Notes: generated from the sequence alone by a model not told the origin. A DNA stretch of 19,965 nt from an uncultured Micrococcales bacterium (GCA_903927775.1 CAIYOE010000211.1:1-19965), one strand, 5' to 3'; counted from the stretch's first letter, positions 6,823-14,968 are shown. Program-made: numbers and translations.

Positions 6823-8145
6823 CTAGCCCAGTGGGATGAGTTTGAAAAAGTCCACATCGATTCCCGCTTGGCCGGCCGACAAGTTATGACTGTTGCTAAG
6901 GCGAATTTGGTGGTCGCCAAACTCAAAAAAGTGGGTTCCGATTCGCATTTCAACCCAGTTGCCTTGAGTGTTTGGAAAAACAGTTCCTCGGTTTATGTAC
7001 TGGTCATAACTTTGGTTCTGATTGCCGTCATAGAAAAGGTGCCTTCCCGCCACCACTCTGGCCACGTGATCTTGGGTGGAACGGTAACGAACCCAGATCT
7101 CGTATTCACGGGGCAAGCCAACCTGGAGCAAAACGCTCACTCCGTATTCCTGCTTCACCAAACCGGTCACGTAGCCGTGGCCGGAGCTGCCGTGGCCGTT
7201 TGCCACTCTGGTTCCAAACAACCTGCCTCCGGCTCCTTCAGCGGCAGCCGCATCCAGGCACACAACAACGTGAGTGGATCCCGGAACTTCACGCGCGATA
7301 ATCGACTCAGCTGGAATGATTGGCTTAATCCGCCCGTCGCTGGCATAACTGAGACGGTCCATCATCAATGACCTGGCTGTCTGGGTTCCGGATACCCAAC
7401 CGGAGTGATAGAAAGCGAACCACTCTCCATTGAACTCAACGACCGAACCGTGAATGGTTCCGCTGTTGCCGGGGTATTCATCGATGTAAACACCCAGGTC
7501 TCGGTATGGGCCCAATGGTGTTTCAGCCACCGCGTGACACATGCGCTGCGGCCATTTCTCGTTATCGAGGGCCGGGTAAGTCAAGTAGTACTTATCGTTA
7601 GCCTTGTGCAGGAACGGCCCTTCGTAGCCACCGATTTGATCGCTCAGGTTTCGAATGGTCTGGGGCTTAATACTTTTCAGGTCGGCGTTTAACTCGCCAA
7701 TCAAAATTGCCCCGCGCCCACCCCAAACTAGATACGGGGTGTCGCCATCGATGAAAAGCGAGGGATCCTGACCCCATTCCACACCATGGATAGTCCCTAG
7801 GTTTGTGAATGGCCCCTCCGGGCGATCGCTCACCGCCAGCCCCGTCTTGAAGGTGCTGGACTCGCGCTCGATAGCGCAGAACACCAGATAATACTTGCCC
7901 TGCCAGTAGTTAGCATCGATGGCCCACATGTGGCTGATGGCCCAATTGACTTGGTCCAGGTGCAGAATGCGGCCGTGATCAACCCAGTTCACCAGGTCGC
8001 TGGTACTTAGCGCGTGGTAGCAACTCATGGTGTCGTAACTGTTGGTGTAGGGCTCGTCGTAGGACACGTAGAGATAGAGCCGGTCGCCAAAAACGTGCGC
8101 CGATGGGTCGGCCGCAAAAATGTGATTGGTAAGCAGACTGCTCAT
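6823..8145 (-). CDS. Glycoside hydrolase family 43 (beta-xylosidase/alpha-L-arabinofuranosidase type) with C-terminal beta-sandwich-like domain
   Basis: A 440-residue protein. The catalytic part (about 1-285) shows the GH43 five-blade pattern: Asp13 in AADPSAHVF (general base), Asp127 in QDPSLFIDGD (pKa modulator), Glu175 in GYEGPFLHK (general acid) and His232 in GTIHGS. The C-terminal part (about 290-440) reads like a CBM6/CBM35-type beta-sandwich (GHGYVTG, EYEIWVRYRS, a closing GIDVDFFKL). There is no signal peptide, so it acts in the cytoplasm. I chose the ATG at 8145 because it follows a GGCGGT ribosome site and lies just after the alpha-xylosidase stop; the 40-residue longer frame would read back into that gene. 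It is the last gene of the xylF operon, 34 bases after the GH31 gene. Likely substrates are xylo- or arabinoxylo-oligosaccharides; the exact specificity is not readable. Confidence 0.87.
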   Translation of the reverse strand: MSSLLTNHIFAADPSAHVFGDRLYLYVSYDEPYTNSYDTMSCYHALSTSDLVNWVDHGRILHLDQVNWAISHMWAIDANYWQGKYYLVFCAIERESSTFKTGLAVSDRPEGPFTNLGTIHGVEWGQDPSLFIDGDTPYLVWGGRGAILIGELNADLKSIKPQTIRNLSDQIGGYEGPFLHKANDKYYLTYPALDNEKWPQRMCHAVAETPLGPYRDLGVYIDEYPGNSGTIHGSVVEFNGEWFAFYHSGWVSGTQTARSLMMDRLSYASDGRIKPIIPAESIIAREVPGSTHVVVCLDAAAAEGAGGRLFGTRVANGHGSSGHGYVTGLVKQEYGVSVLLQVGLPREYEIWVRYRSTQDHVARVVAGRHLFYDGNQNQSYDQYINRGTVFPNTQGNWVEMRIGTHFFEFGDHQIRLSNSHNLSAGQAGIDVDFFKLIPLG

Positions 8146-8179
8146 TTTTACCGCCGATGCTGGTTGTATCTGAGAGGAA

Positions 8180-10201
8180 CTAGGCAAAAAGATCTGCGCC
8201 GGAGCGCACGTACAGCGGCAGGCTGTCAAACCCGTGGGTTTCGGTAATCCAGCGACCACCTGCAACTACTTGGCCTGTCCAGTAGTTGGTCCAGTCACCT
8301 GCCGGAAGGTAAAACTCCACCGTGCCGTGTGCATTGAAAACCGGAGCCACCAGTAAATCTGCGCCGAACATGTACTGCTGATCCAGGAACCAGCAGGTGC
8401 GGTCCTGCGGAAACTCGAGCAGCATGGCACGCATCATGGGTGTTCCATTTTGGTTCGCGTCTTTGGCAGTGCGCAAAATGTATGGCATTAGCTTTTGTTT
8501 CAGCGCAACAAATTTGCGGGTAACGGCTACCGCTTCTTCGTCGAAGGCCCAGGGCACCCGAACCGATTCGTTGCCATGTAGGCGGCTGTGAGAACTTAGT
8601 AGCCCAAAGGCCAGCCAGCGCTTGAAAACTGCAGGATCTGGGTTGCCCTCGAATCCACCGATGTCGTGGCTCCAATAGCCGAATCCGCAGAGCCCGAGGC
8701 TGAGCCCACCACGAAGGCTTTCCGCCATGGACTCGAAACTGCTGGTGTTGTCGCCGCCCCAGTGCACCGGCATGGTCTGGCCGCCCACGGTGGCGCTACG
8801 CGCAAACACAATCGCGTTTTCGGAATCGTGCTCGCGCAGTAGATCGAAAACGGTTTGGTTGTAGAGCTGAGTGTAAAGGTTGTGCATCTGCTCTGGGTTA
8901 CCGCCGTCGAAGTAAACCACGTCGGTTGGAATACGCTCGCCAAAGTCGGTCTTGAAGCAATCCACGCCCATTTCCAGCAGCGGCCGCAACTTGCTCTGGA
9001 ACCATTCGCGGGCGGCGGGGTTGGTGAAATCCACGATTGCGTTGCCTGCCTGCCACAGGTCCCACTGCCAGACGCTTCCGGCGGTTCCGCCGGGGCCATC
9101 GTTGCGGCGCAACAGATAACCCAGCGCCTTTGCCTCATCGAACAGTGGCGAAGCTTGAGCGATGTAAGGGTTGATCCACAGGCTGACCCTTAGGCCATCG
9201 GCTTTGAGCCTTGACAACATTCCGGCGGGGTCTGGGAAGGTGCGAGGATCCCATTGGAAATCGCACCATTGGAATTCGCGCATCCAGAAGCAGTCAAAGT
9301 GGAAAACGCTGATTGGAATCTGACGGGCTTTCATTTCACTGATGAAAGCAGTCACGGTAGCTTCGTCGTAGTTGGTAACGAACGAGGTGCTGAGCCACAG
9401 GCCATAGGACCATTCCGGAAGCAGCGGTGGCCGACCGGTCAAAGCGGTGTACTTGCTGAGAATCTCTTTAGGAGTAGGCCCATGGATGACCAGGTATTCC
9501 AAGTCTTGGGTTTGCGCGCTGAACTGAACCTTCTCGACCGCCTCGCTGGCCACCTCGAGAGACACATTTCCGGTGTGATTGATAAAGACACCATAGCCGG
9601 CGTTGGTTAGGTAAAAGGGAATGTTTTTGTAGGCCTGCTCGCTACTGGTTCCGCCGTCGGCGTTCCACACATCGATGCTTTGACCGTTCTTAACGAATGA
9701 CGTAAAACGTTCTCCAAGACCGTAAACGTTCTCTCCCACGCCGAGCGAAAGTTGTGCTGATAGGTGGTGCTTGCCGTCGGGGTCTTTTACAATCGCTAAG
9801 CTCTTTTCGCGCTGGTGCGCGATTACCTTGCCAGCAGCTAGAAACTCAAGGTTCCAACCGGTACCGGAGTGAATGCGGGCTGTTAGCGTGCCCGAGGTGA
9901 GCTCGGTGAAATCGTCGTTTTGGATGGTGTCAGTTGCCGGATTGGTCTCGGCCAGCGGGAACTTTAGCGCTGGCGTTCCACCGGTGTGGTGTGCCACACG
10001 CACTCGGATTACGTGGGCCATTGGCGAATCAAGTTTGACCGCAAGCGTGGCCGAATTAAGTGTGTCGCCGCGATGCCGAACCGGCTTGGTGGCTGCAGTT
10101 ACAGCCACCAAGCCGTCGGTTACATCTACCGAATAGGCCTGGACCGCGTTCGTGACCGTAAAGCCAGGTCGCGTGAGCCAGAAGCCATCGGTGATTTTCA
10201 T
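8180..10201 (-). CDS. yicI: Alpha-xylosidase, glycoside hydrolase family 31 (YicI type)
   Basis: A 673-residue cytoplasmic enzyme that releases alpha-linked xylose from the non-reducing end of xylosides such as isoprimeverose and xyloglucan oligosaccharides. An N-terminal beta-sandwich (about 1-240) precedes the (beta/alpha)8 barrel. Asp419 in KTDFGERIP is the nucleophile and Asp484 in WGGDNTSSFESM the acid/base. Residues that set xyloside over glucoside choice in E. coli YicI are kept at matching spacing: Phe274, Cys304, Phe305 (in HFDCFWMREF), Trp342 and Lys417. SHDIGGFEG and HSRLHG are further family blocks. The ATG overlaps the xylH stop in a TAATG arrangement, so translation is coupled to the permease. 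There is no signal peptide. Length and motifs indicate an intact gene. Confidence 0.94.
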   Translation of the reverse strand: MKITDGFWLTRPGFTVTNAVQAYSVDVTDGLVAVTAATKPVRHRGDTLNSATLAVKLDSPMAHVIRVRVAHHTGGTPALKFPLAETNPATDTIQNDDFTELTSGTLTARIHSGTGWNLEFLAAGKVIAHQREKSLAIVKDPDGKHHLSAQLSLGVGENVYGLGERFTSFVKNGQSIDVWNADGGTSSEQAYKNIPFYLTNAGYGVFINHTGNVSLEVASEAVEKVQFSAQTQDLEYLVIHGPTPKEILSKYTALTGRPPLLPEWSYGLWLSTSFVTNYDEATVTAFISEMKARQIPISVFHFDCFWMREFQWCDFQWDPRTFPDPAGMLSRLKADGLRVSLWINPYIAQASPLFDEAKALGYLLRRNDGPGGTAGSVWQWDLWQAGNAIVDFTNPAAREWFQSKLRPLLEMGVDCFKTDFGERIPTDVVYFDGGNPEQMHNLYTQLYNQTVFDLLREHDSENAIVFARSATVGGQTMPVHWGGDNTSSFESMAESLRGGLSLGLCGFGYWSHDIGGFEGNPDPAVFKRWLAFGLLSSHSRLHGNESVRVPWAFDEEAVAVTRKFVALKQKLMPYILRTAKDANQNGTPMMRAMLLEFPQDRTCWFLDQQYMFGADLLVAPVFNAHGTVEFYLPAGDWTNYWTGQVVAGGRWITETHGFDSLPLYVRSGADLFA

Positions 10202-11451
10202 TAGCTACGTGCGATAGAGCCACCGCTGCGCTTGCGAGCAAGTGCATCGATGGTTGCAGCGAGCAGTAGCACGCCACCTTCTACTAGGAAGTTGATACCG
10301 GCTGGCATCTGCAGCAGACCAAGACCGTTGTCGATCATGGTGATAACTAGCGCACCGATTGCTGCGTGGATTAGCTTTCCGCGACCACCGAAGAGGCTAA
10401 CGCCACCAACAACTGCAGCGGCGACACCCGATAGAACGATGGTGTGCCCAGCAGAGCCGTCTACGTTACCAATACGGCTGGAGTGGAATACGCCCGAGAT
10501 GACCGCCATGAAAGCACATATCATGAAGGCGTAGATGCGGATTCGCCCAACCTTGATACCGGCACGACGAGCAGCCTCTGGGTTTCCACCTACTGCGTAA
10601 AGGTGACGACCGAACTTGGTACGGTCCAGAACAAAGCTGCCGACGAACAAGACCCCGATAGTGATTGGAACCACGATTGGAACTCCCAAGATTGGGATTG
10701 GACCCTGGCTGCGGTTCTGGTTCATGTAGTTCACTGCGACGCCGCCAATACCCAGCAGAGCCACGATCTTGATTAGGAGAAGCGAGATTGGCTTGCTCAC
10801 CAAACCGAACCGGCTACGACGACTGCGGTCCCAGAGCGAAAGGCCGGCCATTACCAGCGCCATGACAACCAGCATTGCCCAACCAGCCCAAACCGGCATG
10901 TTGTCGTTCATGATCGAGATGATGGCAGGAACCTCGACGCGGTAAACGCCACCCTCACCCAGCAAAACCAGCTGCATACCCTGGAAGCCCAGGAAGAAGG
11001 CTAGGGTAACCACGAACGATGGCACACCAATCTTGGCAACGATGAAACCAATTACCCAACCAATTGCCAAACCAGCGATGAAGGCAGCTACCAAAGCCAG
11101 CCCCCAGTTCCAGTTCTGATACTTGATGAGCACGATAAACACGGCCATCGAAACACCGGCGGTAACACCGGCCGAAAGGTCGATCTCGGCTAGCAAGATT
11201 ACGAATACTAGGGCCGCCGAAAGCATGGTCAGCTCGGCTGCCTGAACGAACATGTTCGCGAAGTTAATAGGACCAAGGAAGAACTGTGGGCTAAGTGCAT
11301 AGAACACGCCAGCCAGCACTAAAATCGCAGCGATGGCCGGGAGCGAACCCATTTCACCGTTCTTTAGTCGACTCAAATAAGAGTCGAACTGATCCTTTAG
11401 GGTTCCTTCGTTTCCGCTGCCGATCGCAGTAGGAGGTAGTGGAGCAGACAT
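10201..11451 (-). CDS. xylH: Xylose ABC transporter permease (CUT2 family)
   Basis: A 416-residue polytopic membrane protein of the RbsC/XylH family (BPD_transp_2). A soluble N-terminal stretch of about 35 residues is followed by roughly ten hydrophobic segments. Family landmarks are AEIDLSAGVTAG (88-99), KIGVPSFVVTL (140-150) and GRHLYAVGGNPEAARRAGI (281-299), the cytoplasmic loop that contacts the ATPase. The length of about 415 is longer than RbsC (about 320) and similar to known XylH proteins. The start lies 2 bases after the xylG stop, with GAGGGA at the xylG end as ribosome site. It would form a homodimeric pore energised by two XylG subunits and fed by XylF. Xylose specificity comes from the operon rather than the protein itself. 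Confidence 0.92.
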   Translation of the reverse strand: MSAPLPPTAIGSGNEGTLKDQFDSYLSRLKNGEMGSLPAIAAILVLAGVFYALSPQFFLGPINFANMFVQAAELTMLSAALVFVILLAEIDLSAGVTAGVSMAVFIVLIKYQNWNWGLALVAAFIAGLAIGWVIGFIVAKIGVPSFVVTLAFFLGFQGMQLVLLGEGGVYRVEVPAIISIMNDNMPVWAGWAMLVVMALVMAGLSLWDRSRRSRFGLVSKPISLLLIKIVALLGIGGVAVNYMNQNRSQGPIPILGVPIVVPITIGVLFVGSFVLDRTKFGRHLYAVGGNPEAARRAGIKVGRIRIYAFMICAFMAVISGVFHSSRIGNVDGSAGHTIVLSGVAAAVVGGVSLFGGRGKLIHAAIGALVITMIDNGLGLLQMPAGINFLVEGGVLLLAATIDALARKRSGGSIARS

Positions 11452-11453
11452 GA

Positions 11454-12203
11454 TTAGTTACTTCCCTCTTGGGTCTTGGTGCCAGTGATGTAGCCAACTA
11501 CATCTGAGTAAGTGGTTTCGGCGGTTTTTAGGTGAGCCACCATTCGGCCAAGGTAAAGAACAGCGATGTCGTCGCATACCTTGAACACATCGGACAGATT
11601 GTGACTGATGATGATTACAGCGATGCCGGCATCTGCCAGTCGGCGAACCAGGTTTAGAACCTGCTCGGTCTGAGCCACACCAAGGGCGGCGGTTGGTTCG
11701 TCCAGGATTACAAGCTTTGCCTCGCGCAACACTGAACGAGCAATTGCAACGGTTTGACGCTGGCCACCGGAAAGCGAGCTGACCTTCTGACGTACAGACT
11801 TGACAGTTCGAACCGAAAGGCTCTGCAGAGCTTTGGTTGCCTGAAGCTCCATGTCGGCTTCGTTCAGGGTGCCGGTGAGAATCTCCTCACGGCCCAAGAA
11901 CATGTTCTGAACGATGTCTAGGTTCTCGCACAACGCCAGGTCCTGGTACACAACTTCGATGCCAAGAGCCGATGCCTGACGTGGGTCGTGAATCGTTACC
12001 TCTTGGCCAGCGAACTTGACGACACCTTCGTCGTATGGCTGCACACCCGAAAGGCCCTTTATGAGGGTTGATTTTCCTGCACCGTTGTCGCCTACTAGCG
12101 CGGTGACTTTGCCAGCGAAGGCCTTGAGCTCTACACCCTTTAGGACGTCTACCGGACCGAAGCTCTTGATGACTCCGGAAAGTTCGATTACTGGGGTATC
12201 CAT
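11454..12203 (-). CDS. xylG: Xylose ABC transporter ATPase, single-domain XylG
   Basis: A 249-residue ATPase with one complete nucleotide-binding domain: Walker A GDNGAGKST (38-46), Q-loop Gln87, signature LSGGQRQ (144-150), Walker B LVILDEP (164-170) and switch His201 (IISHN). E. coli XylG, AraG and RbsA are about 500 residues with two fused domains; this one has a single domain, so two copies must dimerise on XylH. The sequence ends naturally just before xylH with no remnant of a second domain, so this is not a truncation. Single-domain forms of this kind are known in other CUT2 systems such as FrcA. An AGGAG ribosome site lies 6 bases before the ATG, and a strong hairpin separates the gene from xylF. 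Confidence 0.92.
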   Translation of the reverse strand: MDTPVIELSGVIKSFGPVDVLKGVELKAFAGKVTALVGDNGAGKSTLIKGLSGVQPYDEGVVKFAGQEVTIHDPRQASALGIEVVYQDLALCENLDIVQNMFLGREEILTGTLNEADMELQATKALQSLSVRTVKSVRQKVSSLSGGQRQTVAIARSVLREAKLVILDEPTAALGVAQTEQVLNLVRRLADAGIAVIIISHNLSDVFKVCDDIAVLYLGRMVAHLKTAETTYSDVVGYITGTKTQEGSN

Positions 12204-12250
12204 TTGGATCTCCTTTGTTGGCTCCGAAGAGCGTGATTCTTTTGTGGCAA

Positions 12251-12294
12251 GAAAAGGGGCCCTGCGCCAGTGTTGCTGTTAGGCGCAGGACCCC
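12251..12294 (-). terminator. Attenuating terminator/mRNA-stabilising hairpin between xylF and xylG
   Basis: On the minus strand, the 13-base arm GGGGTCCTGCGCC (12294-12282) pairs with GGCGCAGGGCCCC (12268-12256) over a 13-base loop. Every position pairs, with one U-G wobble. It is followed by TTTTCTT. It starts 13 bases after the xylF stop and ends about 50 bases before the xylG start. This is the standard layout for partial termination or 3'-end protection that keeps binding-protein mRNA above permease mRNA. The structure is directly visible; the effect on expression is inferred from similar operons. Confidence 0.8.
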
Positions 12295-12307
12295 GATTAC
12301 TTATTTG

Positions 12308-13354
12308 TTACTTGACGCCGTTTGCAGTACAAGCAGCCATTACATCTGCAGTACAGATGTCAGATGCCTTTGCATCGCCAGCAGCTACTACCTGCTGTAC
12401 GTCGCCAGCCTTGATAAGGATTGGCGATAGCGCTAGGAATGGAACGCCATTGTTGCTCTTTGCTTCGGTTGGCTTGTTGCCCTTTAGAAGGTCGATTGCA
12501 AGCTTCGAAGCAGCGGTTGCCTCAATGGTGAATGGCTTGTAGACGGTTGCAGTCTGCTTGCCTAGAAGAACGTTCTGTAGACCTGCTACAGATGCGTCCT
12601 GACCCGAAACTGGAACCTTCAAGTTGTTCTTGTCTAGGATCGCGATGATTGCAGCTGCGTTGTTGTCGTTAGGAGCTAGAACTGCGTCTACCTTGCCCTT
12701 GAGAGCGGTGAAAGCCTGCTCGAACTCGGTACCGGCAGTTGGGCCATCCCAAGTACCCTTCATGGTGAAGGCAGCCTTTGCGCCAGCAGCGTCTAGAACC
12801 GAAAGAGCTCCGTCGAGGAACATCTTTGCGTTTCCGTCGGTTGGGTCACCCGAACCGTAAACGATGCTTGCAGTCTTTGGGTCCTTGCCAGCAGCCTTTA
12901 GACCATCTAGAACTGCCTGACCCTCCATTGCGCCAACAACGGTGTTGTCGAACGAAACGTAGTAGTCAGCGCCGTCGATTGGGCGGTCGTAAGCGATTAC
13001 TGGAACGCCAGCCTTCTTTGCCTTGGCAGCAACGGTAACCGCTGCACCCTGGAAGTCAACTAGAAGCATTACGCCACAACCCTTAGCAAGCTGTGCGTCA
13101 GCGATGGTTGCGTACTTGTTCGCATCCTTCTGAGCGTTCTGGATGTCGGTGGTGTAGCCAGCTGCAGTTAGAGCCTTGTCTAGAGCTGGGCGGTCGCCCG
13201 ACTCCCAACGAGTTCCGCTGTCTGCGTCTGGAAGGATGACACAGGCACGCTGCGCTGCGGTTGCCGTGGCGGTTGGGGTGGAGCTACAGCCGGCAAGTGC
13301 CAGCATTGAAACAGCTGCAATTGCAACTACAGAGATCAATGAAGTCTTCTTCAT
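12308..13354 (-). CDS. xylF: Xylose-binding lipoprotein (ABC transporter substrate-binding protein)
   Basis: A 348-residue exported lipoprotein. MKKTSLISVVAIAAVSMLAL leads into the lipobox LAGC (Cys23), followed by a short Ser/Thr/Ala linker. The body is a Peripla_BP_4/RbsB-type sugar-binding fold: ACVILPDADSGTRWE near 37-51, IADAQLAKGCGVMLLVD, VIAYDRPI.GADYYVSFDN (hinge and ligand region), and the VLAPNDNNAAAIIAIL block. These blocks match actinobacterial XylF-like proteins that feed CUT2 importers. The ribosome site AAGGTGAG is well placed. The gene starts the xylFGH-glycosidase operon behind its own palindromic operator. Cys38, Cys93 and two C-terminal cysteines could form disulfides outside the cell. 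Xylose is the likely ligand from context; a short xyloside cannot be ruled out. Confidence 0.93.
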   Translation of the reverse strand: MKKTSLISVVAIAAVSMLALAGCSSTPTATATAAQRACVILPDADSGTRWESGDRPALDKALTAAGYTTDIQNAQKDANKYATIADAQLAKGCGVMLLVDFQGAAVTVAAKAKKAGVPVIAYDRPIDGADYYVSFDNTVVGAMEGQAVLDGLKAAGKDPKTASIVYGSGDPTDGNAKMFLDGALSVLDAAGAKAAFTMKGTWDGPTAGTEFEQAFTALKGKVDAVLAPNDNNAAAIIAILDKNNLKVPVSGQDASVAGLQNVLLGKQTATVYKPFTIEATAASKLAIDLLKGNKPTEAKSNNGVPFLALSPILIKAGDVQQVVAAGDAKASDICTADVMAACTANGVK

Positions 13355-13380
13355 TTCTCACCTTTCAAATGGTTTGTTCC

Positions 13381-13394
13381 TGTGGGGTCCCACA
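13381..13394 (-). repeat. Short inverted repeat in the xylF leader
   Basis: TGTGGGACCCCACA read on the minus strand has 6-base arms around a 2-base centre; as RNA it would form a 5-bp stem with a 4-base loop. It lies in the probable 5' leader of xylF, about 27 bases upstream of the start codon and just before the ribosome site. It could be a small stability hairpin or simply chance. Confidence 0.3.
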
Positions 13395-13427
13395 AGATTT
13401 AAAGCCCGAGTTTTCGCGCTCGTTCCT

Positions 13428-13457
13428 ATTGTTGGTTCAAGCAACAAAGTTAAACAA
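13428..13457 (-). promoter_or_regulatory. Candidate promoter of the xylF operon
   Basis: On the minus strand, TTGTTT (13457-13452, -35-like) and AACAAT (13433-13428, -10-like) are separated by 18 bases. Matches to the sigma-70-type consensus are modest (3/6 and 4/6). The main support is position: the 19-bp palindrome fills the spacer and overlaps the -10, as expected for a repressed sugar promoter. A start near 13421 would leave a leader of about 65 bases. Confidence 0.35.
13429..13447. promoter_or_regulatory. Putative XylR operator upstream of xylF
   Basis: TTGTTGGTTCAAGCAACAA is a 19-bp imperfect palindrome with TTGTTG/CAACAA arms and further symmetric TT/AA positions inside. It lies 75 bp before the xylF start. 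The same length, arms and centre recur at 16207-16225 between xylA and xylR, and both sites lie in the only two upstream regions of this regulon. ROK-type XylR operators described in Firmicutes share the GTTTGTT...AACAAAC style. Binding by the local ROK protein is inferred. Confidence 0.75.
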
Positions 13458-13543
13458 ATCCAAACCGCCTTTTTTTGCTAACGATTTTGTAAAGTTATGC
13501 TCTCGTTCAGATAAATGCCCCATGCAAGCGAGCCTGCGGGTAC

Positions 13544-14968
13544 TCAATGGAACAGCTGAGCTTGTATCCGCTTGTATTCGCGCAGAATTTGGGGTTTAGG
13601 GTTCGCCTCGAGAGCAGCCAAGGTAGGCACCTCCCAAACTGGAAGTTTTCCGGTTAGCGCCCAGGCGGCCTGTCTTGCCGCGCCCGTTGCCACATACTCG
13701 CCCGGTAGGGGAACCCGGACTCCCATACCAAGCACCTCCGTTGCCACTTTCTGAACCGCCGGGTTGGCTGCGGCTCCCCCGACCAAGATCACACGCTCGC
13801 AGGTAACCCCGGCATCCATGAGAGCCTTCAGGCCATCGGCTAGGCCACAGAGCATTCCCTCAATAGCCGCACGGGCCAGATTGACCCTCGTGTTATTGGA
13901 CAAAGTTAGCCCGTGGATTGAGGCCTTGGCGGTGGGCAGATTAGGAGTGCGTTCGCCTTCAAAGTAGGGAACTAAGACCACTCCATCGCTGCCTGATTCT
14001 GCCCGCAACGCAAGAGCCGACAATTCATCGTGGGTGACCGAGAGAAGTTCACAAAAACTGTCGAGTACCCGCGCGGCATTCAGTGTGCAAACCAGAGGGA
14101 GCGCGTCGAAAGAGACGGCGCTAAACCCAGCTATGACTCCCGTGGGGTCCTGGGTTTGAGTTTGCGAAACCGCAAAGATAGTTCCGCTGGTACCCAAAGA
14201 AACCACAACGTCGCCGGTTTTAGCTCCAAGACCAAAACCAGCGGCGGCGTTGTCGCCAGCGCCCCCGGCAATCCCGGCAGCCGTGATCTGATTAGCCGCG
14301 TTTGGCAGGTGAGCGAGCTCGCCCGGCGCAACTAGCCTGGGCAAAATCGGCACCTTGCCGATTGCGAATCGCAAAATAGATTCAACATACTCAAACCTGG
14401 CTGCATCAAAGTAGCCGGTTCCGCTGGCGTCGGAGGCATCGGTGGCAAGAGCCTTGAGATCTGGTCCAAACTGACTTTCGTCCGATGGACCATAGCCGGC
14501 CAATCGCCAGGTCAGCCAATCGTGGGGCAGGCAAACCGCGGCCACCTGCGCCGCAATCTGCGGTTCGTGATTGGCGACCCATCTCAACTTTGTGCTGGTG
14601 AATGAAGCAACCGGAACCGAACCCGTGGTGCTGGCCAAAAACTCGGCACCAAATTCATCGATGATTTCCCCCGCCTCGGCCGCGCTGCGGGTGTCGTTCC
14701 AGAGCAGGGCGTCGCGCAACACCCGGCCCTCAGAATCCAGCAAAACCATTCCGTGCTGTTGCCCGCCAACCGAGATAGCCGATACGTCGGCCAGTCCGCC
14801 GGCATCATCGATGGCCGCCATGAGGGCGGTCCACCAGTGCGATGGGTTTATCTCGGTGCCGTCGGGGTGGCTGGCACGGCCAGACCTAACCAGTTCGCCA
14901 GTTTCGGCATCGACGATTACTACCTTGCAACTTTGAGTAGACGAATCTACTCCCGCGACCAATGGCAT
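13544..14968 (-). CDS. xylB: Xylulokinase
   Basis: A 474-residue FGGY-family sugar kinase that phosphorylates D-xylulose to xylulose 5-phosphate for the pentose phosphate pathway. The N-terminal phosphate-binding motif is AGVDSSTQSCK (Asp8 in GVDSSTQS). QQHGMVLLD near 70-78 and LLWNDTR near 88-94 are the xylulokinase substrate-binding blocks. GGAGDNAAAGFG near 235-246 contains the catalytic Asp239. VSLGTSGTIFA and ILVGGAAANP are the ATP-binding blocks of the C-terminal domain. The start follows an AAGGAA ribosome site 25 bases after the xylA stop, so xylA and xylB form one transcript. About 190 non-coding bases follow before xylF. I see no strong T-tailed hairpin there, only a weak bulged stem near 13520-13543. 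Confidence 0.96.
   Translation of the reverse strand: MPLVAGVDSSTQSCKVVIVDAETGELVRSGRASHPDGTEINPSHWWTALMAAIDDAGGLADVSAISVGGQQHGMVLLDSEGRVLRDALLWNDTRSAAEAGEIIDEFGAEFLASTTGSVPVASFTSTKLRWVANHEPQIAAQVAAVCLPHDWLTWRLAGYGPSDESQFGPDLKALATDASDASGTGYFDAARFEYVESILRFAIGKVPILPRLVAPGELAHLPNAANQITAAGIAGGAGDNAAAGFGLGAKTGDVVVSLGTSGTIFAVSQTQTQDPTGVIAGFSAVSFDALPLVCTLNAARVLDSFCELLSVTHDELSALALRAESGSDGVVLVPYFEGERTPNLPTAKASIHGLTLSNNTRVNLARAAIEGMLCGLADGLKALMDAGVTCERVILVGGAAANPAVQKVATEVLGMGVRVPLPGEYVATGAARQAAWALTGKLPVWEVPTLAALEANPKPQILREYKRIQAQLFH

Noticed and set aside
6817..7371. A 184-codon plus-strand frame opposite the GH43 gene
   Set aside because: It is antisense to a well-supported gene, has no recognisable domain and no plausible ribosome site or operon context.
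8146..8265. A 40-residue N-terminal extension of the GH43 frame that might look like a leader peptide
   Set aside because: It overlaps the end of the alpha-xylosidase gene by about 86 bases, has no signal-peptide pattern and contains residues unlike GH43 N-termini. The internal ATG at 8145 has a ribosome site and matches the family start.
8596..9138. A long open frame (180 codons) on the minus strand in another frame inside the alpha-xylosidase gene
   Set aside because: It is a shadow with Arg/Cys/Ala-rich low-information composition. The overlapping GH31 frame carries all catalytic motifs.
13469..13475. A run of seven T on the plus strand between xylB and xylF, checked as a terminator tail
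   Set aside because: There is no adjacent stable stem on that strand, and both flanking genes are on the minus strand, where the run reads as A.
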